DNA from: Isotricha intestinalis | Taxonomy: Eukaryota > Ciliophora > Litostomatea > Vestibuliferida > Isotrichidae | Reading direction: 5' to 3' | Assembly: GCA_023807065.1 (NCBI GenBank) | Contig: JAJJLU010000343.1 | Coordinates: 1 to 64,000 of the forward strand | DNA length: 64,000 nt | Shown: piece by piece, positions 60,333-64,000 of the stretch | How the letters are laid out: each line of letters begins with the position of its first letter | How positions within the stretch are numbered: the first letter of the stretch is position 1 | Program-made: the position numbers and the translations under genes | The notes under the pieces: generated by a model | The model's database searches: none | What the model was told of the DNA's origin: nothing | Seen by the model: only the letters and a program-made list of their open reading frames with translations

Positions 60333-61964
60333 TTATATTATTTCTTTATCAATATTAAATTCTTTTATTTCTTTTTCAGTTATATTATCATATACTAAAT
60401 TAATTTGTTCACATAATTCTTTTGATAAATTATATTTTTGAAAAGAATAAGTAATTAATTCTTTTATAATATCTTTTGAAATTTGACATTCATTCATATT
60501 TTGTATAACAGACATTATTTTAGAAAAAGAAACATTTTCTTTAAAAGAATTTTCAATAACATTATTATTTTCTTTTATTTTATCAAAATCTAAAGAAATA
60601 TTTTGATTTAAATAATCAATCCAAAAATCAGTTTTTTTTAATAATTTATTATCTTTTATAAAATTAATTAAATATATTTTTTTATTATTTTTATTAACAT
60701 AAAAATATGTTTGAGACATTATAAATATTAATTTTGTGTTATTAATATTTTTATCTATATTAATAAATTCCATAATTTCTTTCATCATTAAACCAAAATT
60801 TTTAAAAGCTTCATTATTTTTAATTTGTAAATTTCCTGTTGTTCTTTTTTTATTAATATATTTTAAAAAATAAGTTCTATAAAATTCTTCTTTTAAATAG
60901 TCATTAATTGTATTAATTGATTTATTATCAATTTCACTTTTTTCAATTAATTTTGTTAAAAATTCTCTTACTTTAAATTTTTTTCTTTCTTGTTCAATAT
61001 CAATATCATTTTTAATAAAAGGATATTTTTCAATAATTCTTTCTAAAATTTTTAAATTATTTTCAGTTTTTAATAAATTAATATTCAAAGAATTATCATT
61101 TTCTTCTTCTTTAATTTTATTTAATGTTTCAAAATTATATTTAATAATAGGAAATTGAATATCAGTAAAATCATAAGTTTCTTTGATTTCAATTTCTTCT
61201 TTTTTTATTTCTTCTTTAGTATATAAAAATAAAGGAGTATTTTTAGTAACAAAACTAAATATTTTAATTAATTGAATTGTAGTATAGTTTAAAAATTTAG
61301 AAGAAAGATTTTTATGTTTTTTATGTTCATTTAATATTTCAATTGAAGCTGGAAGAATAGTATTACTATAATTATTTAATTCTTTATTTGTTTTTAAATA
61401 TTTTTCATAATATGTATTTATGTTATTTTCTTTCGTAATTTCCCAATCAAATATATTTTCATTTTCATAAAATTTTTCTATTTCATTATAAACTTTAATA
61501 TAATTTTTAAAATTATTAAAATTTTCATTATATTTTTCCCCAAAATCAATTTTTATTTTATTATACATCATTAGAAATTCATCATATTTAATAGAACTTT
61601 GTTCAATTTTCTTTGCTATTGATACTCTTATTTCTAATAAATCAGAAGAAATTTTTTGAAATAATTCTTGATTTTTTAATAATATAGTATAAAATATTTT
61701 ATGAAAAAATGTATGTTGATCTGAATTACCAAAATTGGATTGAATTTCATTTATTAAATTTTTTAATGATTCTATGAAACATGTTAAAAATGAATGATAA
61801 TTTGAAAGTATATTTTGCATATTTCCTAATGAATATTCTAATGAAAGTTTACTACTTATTTCATCTAATATTTCATCTACTTTTTTTTTCATATTTTCAT
61901 TTTTTTTTCTAAATAATTCTATATTTTTTTCAATGTTACTTTTCTCTTTATCATTTGAAGTCAT
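60333..61964 (-). CDS. Helical protein, F-BAR-like N-terminus and SBF2/KIAA0513-like C-terminus
   Basis: A 543-residue, mostly helical protein. The N-terminal ~230 residues (long Lys/Glu/Asn helices, e.g. FRKKNENMKKKVDEILDEISSKLSLEYSLG) have the look of an F-BAR membrane-bending domain. In the C-terminal half, GNLQIKNNEAFKNFGLMM ... FIMSQTYFYVNKNNKKIYLINFIKDNKLLKKTDFWIDYLNQNI (about 372-450) follows a pattern I associate with the SBF2/KIAA0513-type helical domain (MSQTYY...K.FL...FW...). The combination would suggest a membrane-trafficking adaptor. Both domain calls are by eye and moderate at best. Confidence 0.45.
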   Translation of the reverse strand: MTSNDKEKSNIEKNIELFRKKNENMKKKVDEILDEISSKLSLEYSLGNMQNILSNYHSFLTCFIESLKNLINEIQSNFGNSDQHTFFHKIFYTILLKNQELFQKISSDLLEIRVSIAKKIEQSSIKYDEFLMMYNKIKIDFGEKYNENFNNFKNYIKVYNEIEKFYENENIFDWEITKENNINTYYEKYLKTNKELNNYSNTILPASIEILNEHKKHKNLSSKFLNYTTIQLIKIFSFVTKNTPLFLYTKEEIKKEEIEIKETYDFTDIQFPIIKYNFETLNKIKEEENDNSLNINLLKTENNLKILERIIEKYPFIKNDIDIEQERKKFKVREFLTKLIEKSEIDNKSINTINDYLKEEFYRTYFLKYINKKRTTGNLQIKNNEAFKNFGLMMKEIMEFINIDKNINNTKLIFIMSQTYFYVNKNNKKIYLINFIKDNKLLKKTDFWIDYLNQNISLDFDKIKENNNVIENSFKENVSFSKIMSVIQNMNECQISKDIIKELITYSFQKYNLSKELCEQINLVYDNITEKEIKEFNIDKEII

Positions 61965-62354
61965 TATTAAATATATTAATTTTTTATTTAAATAATTGTA
62001 AAATAATTTATTAAATATATATTGTTTAATGAGAATTAAAAATCATATTCAACAAATGAAATTATAAAATTTATAAGAATTTTTGTTATTATTATTTTTG
62101 ATATAAATGACTTTGTGATTTATAATTCAAATGAAAGTATCCTTTAGTCCTTAATTAAGTTTAAAGAAAAATTTAAAAGGGTATTTTATAAAAAATTAAA
62201 AAATTAACACATTAATAAAAGTTCAAAATTTATAATTAAAAAATAATAAAAATTTTCCATTCATTAATTATATATCTTATTCTTTAATATAAATTATTTA
62301 TATAGTAAAATAAATTTATAAAAAAACAATCCTTTCAACTTTAAACTTTTTAAA
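61965..62354. other. Intergenic region
   Basis: About 390 bp between the end of the surface-protein gene (-) and the start of the F-BAR-like gene (-); A/T runs, no RNA gene or ORF recognised. Confidence 0.4.
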
Positions 62355-64000
62355 TTACATAAACAAATCAAGAAATCTACATATATAAAATAAAATTTTT
62401 AATTTGAATTTTAAAGATAAATATCTAAATATAGCTATAATAAAACATAAACCAAAAGGTAAAATTAGAGTTATAATAAAACTTTCAATAGTTCCTAACA
62501 TCCACAATTTTTGACTATTCTGATAAACAGCACAAAAAGCAGAACAATAATACCAAAAAAGTAATTCAAAAAGAAAAACAATAGTAAAAAAGAAAAATAA
62601 TTTAATTTTTAAATTTTTTAATATTTTCTTACATAATTCTTTATATTTTTCAGTATTATTTTCTTTTTGTAAAACTTTTTCTAAATTTGATTTTGAATTA
62701 CTTAAAATTCCTAAACAAAAACTTAAGAAAAAAGAAACAATAAGTGAATAAACAGATTTAGGTAAATCTGAAATAAAATCAACAACTCCATTTCTACTAT
62801 AAGCTTTACTAATATAATCATCAGTATAAAAAAAAGCATTTAATGTAAATTCTAATCCAATTGAAAATAATATTAATACTATTTTTATTATTCTTAATTC
62901 TAAAAATGATTCTACTATAAATGTACTTATTATTATTTGATTTATTTGAAGATAATCCCAATATATTTTTATTATTGATCTTAAATCTTTATTTATTGCT
63001 TCATCATATTTCATATCATTAAAATCATTATTATAATTTGTTTTTTTTTCATTTTTTTCTTTTTTTTCAATATTACTTTTTCTAAATTCTTTATCTGTAT
63101 ATTTATGAAATGCTGTTTCTTTATTTAATGAAGCTGTTGAATATTTGGTTGATGAAATTGAACTTTGTCTATGATGATGATTATATAATGTTAAAATATT
63201 TTCTTTATTATTTGAAACAAATTTTGATCTTTTCTTTTTATATGATTTAAATGAATCACAATGAGATTCGCACTCAGAATAATTATTATTTAATGTTTTA
63301 TAATTAATTTTTGATTTTCTAAAATCATTAGATAAACTTCTTTTTATATAAATATCATCATTTCCAATATCATAATCATAATTAGAACAAGATATTTTTT
63401 TAGTTAAATTATAATCAATTTTTTTTTCAATATCTTCATTTATAATTTCATTTAATTCGGTATTAAAATTTTCTTGTACTTCATTATTTTTATTATCTTC
63501 ATTATCATCTAAAGAATCATCAATTGTAAAAACAATGCTTGATTGAAATAAACCACTTTTTTTTGGTGGATTTGATTTATTTAATTCTTTACTTGTATTA
63601 ATATTATATTCTGTGTCTTTATTATTATCATTCATATTATATTTAATTTTATTATTTTCAGGTTCAAATAATATTAAAAAATTCCTTATTGGTCTAATTC
63701 CATTTCTAAAATAATATATTGTTGATAAAATAGTCAAAATAAAAACACCAATCATAATCCAACAACCATAATTTTTTTTCATAATATTCCAATTAAAAAC
63801 TAAATTATAACATTTAATAACGAAAAAATTCCAAGTGAATAAATTTGAAGTAAAAGCATTTTTCATATTATTAAAAGATAAAGGTTTTGCGTTATTAATA
63901 CTTTCAATATTTTCTTCAGGATCACAATTACATATAACATTCATATTATCATAATCAATATGATCATATGTACAATCAATTTCACAAAAAGAAATATTTT
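62355..64000 (-). CDS. Cys-rich multi-pass surface protein, 5' end beyond the window
   Basis: The frame is open through the right edge: upstream of ATG 63944 it continues as NISFCEIDCTYDHIDYDN, so the start lies outside the window and at least 547 codons are present. The visible N-terminal part (CEIDC...ICNCD) is the last piece of a Cys-rich ectodomain; a first membrane span follows (about nt 63780-63700), then a long Asn/Ser-rich cytoplasmic loop, and a cluster of C-terminal spans with the motif YYCSAFCAVYQNSQKLWMLGTIESFIITLILPFG. This motif and plan, with a Cys-repeat ectodomain and several final spans, recur in many uncharacterised ciliate membrane proteins. Function unknown. Confidence 0.75.
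   Translation of the reverse strand, partial: NISFCEIDCTYDHIDYDNMNVICNCDPEENIESINNAKPLSFNNMKNAFTSNLFTWNFFVIKCYNLVFNWNIMKKNYGCWIMIGVFILTILSTIYYFRNGIRPIRNFLILFEPENNKIKYNMNDNNKDTEYNINTSKELNKSNPPKKSGLFQSSIVFTIDDSLDDNEDNKNNEVQENFNTELNEIINEDIEKKIDYNLTKKISCSNYDYDIGNDDIYIKRSLSNDFRKSKINYKTLNNNYSECESHCDSFKSYKKKRSKFVSNNKENILTLYNHHHRQSSISSTKYSTASLNKETAFHKYTDKEFRKSNIEKKEKNEKKTNYNNDFNDMKYDEAINKDLRSIIKIYWDYLQINQIIISTFIVESFLELRIIKIVLILFSIGLEFTLNAFFYTDDYISKAYSRNGVVDFISDLPKSVYSLIVSFFLSFCLGILSNSKSNLEKVLQKENNTEKYKELCKKILKNLKIKLFFFFTIVFLFELLFWYYCSAFCAVYQNSQKLWMLGTIESFIITLILPFGLCFIIAIFRYLSLKFKLKILFYICRFLDLFM

Noticed and set aside
1..64000. tRNA, rRNA, CRISPR, transposon or telomere
   Set aside because: No T-arm/B-box-like motif in a foldable setting, no conserved rRNA core, no spaced direct repeats, no transposase or reverse-transcriptase frame, and no tandem G/C telomere repeat were seen on either strand.

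Overview
The window is extremely AT-rich eukaryotic nuclear DNA with dense genes on both strands, short intergenic gaps and proteins full of Asn, Lys and Ile. I read it as ciliate DNA, probably a macronuclear contig. The evidence is: tiny GT-AG introns of 22, 27 and 30 nt that can be placed by frame; two proteins that look like an expanded ciliate two-pass membrane family; large voltage-gated K+ channels with cyclic-nucleotide-binding domains; and a truncated Cys-rich, multi-pass surface protein at the right edge. TAA is by far the commonest stop, TGA is used by at least four genes, and I saw no real gene ending in TAG. TAA is therefore not glutamine and TGA is not cysteine. A ciliate keeping the standard code (litostomes such as rumen ciliates are said to) would fit, but the species cannot be fixed from this sequence.

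Left part (1-18 kb): a tandem pair of secreted, probably surface-anchored proteins, the first broken by an in-frame TAA; a tandem pair of large K+ channels (1346 and 1406 aa) sharing a perfectly identical tract of about 840 bp, a strong sign of recent gene conversion; a 1.3 kb gap with an unusual composition island; then a ubinuclein/HPC2-like histone-chaperone subunit, a gene whose only plausible start is ACG, and a spinster-like MFS transporter.

Middle part (18-42 kb): housekeeping and trafficking genes: a COMMD protein, a TVP15/COPI-associated-like membrane protein, a double CNBD protein, a p24/TMED cargo receptor, a Trf4-like nucleotidyltransferase, an anoctamin with one 30-nt intron, a cyclin whose start is out of frame by one base, a degenerate aldo/keto-reductase domain fused to a Cys/His-rich region, small secreted and basic proteins, two members of the ciliate two-pass membrane family facing each other, the tRNA methyltransferase TRM13 and two RING-finger proteins.

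Right part (42-64 kb): a giant membrane-anchored double insulysin-like (M16) protein in which both active sites are degenerate and whose last ~117 codons lie in another frame; a Sec7/BIG ARF-GEF; a 1.3 kb gap with coding-like debris; a P-loop NTPase; a seven-pass membrane protein with two tiny introns; a basic low-complexity protein; a coiled-coil protein with a discoidin-like C-terminus; a possible F-BAR/SBF2-like protein; and the C-terminal part of a Cys-rich multi-pass surface protein that runs off the window. No rRNA, tRNA, CRISPR, transposon or telomere was recognised. Several genes serve secretory and membrane traffic (p24, Sec7, COMMD, TVP15-like, F-BAR-like) and membrane signalling (two K+ channels, CNBD protein, anoctamin, 7TM protein), but nothing suggests co-regulated clusters beyond tandem duplicates and tight divergent pairs.
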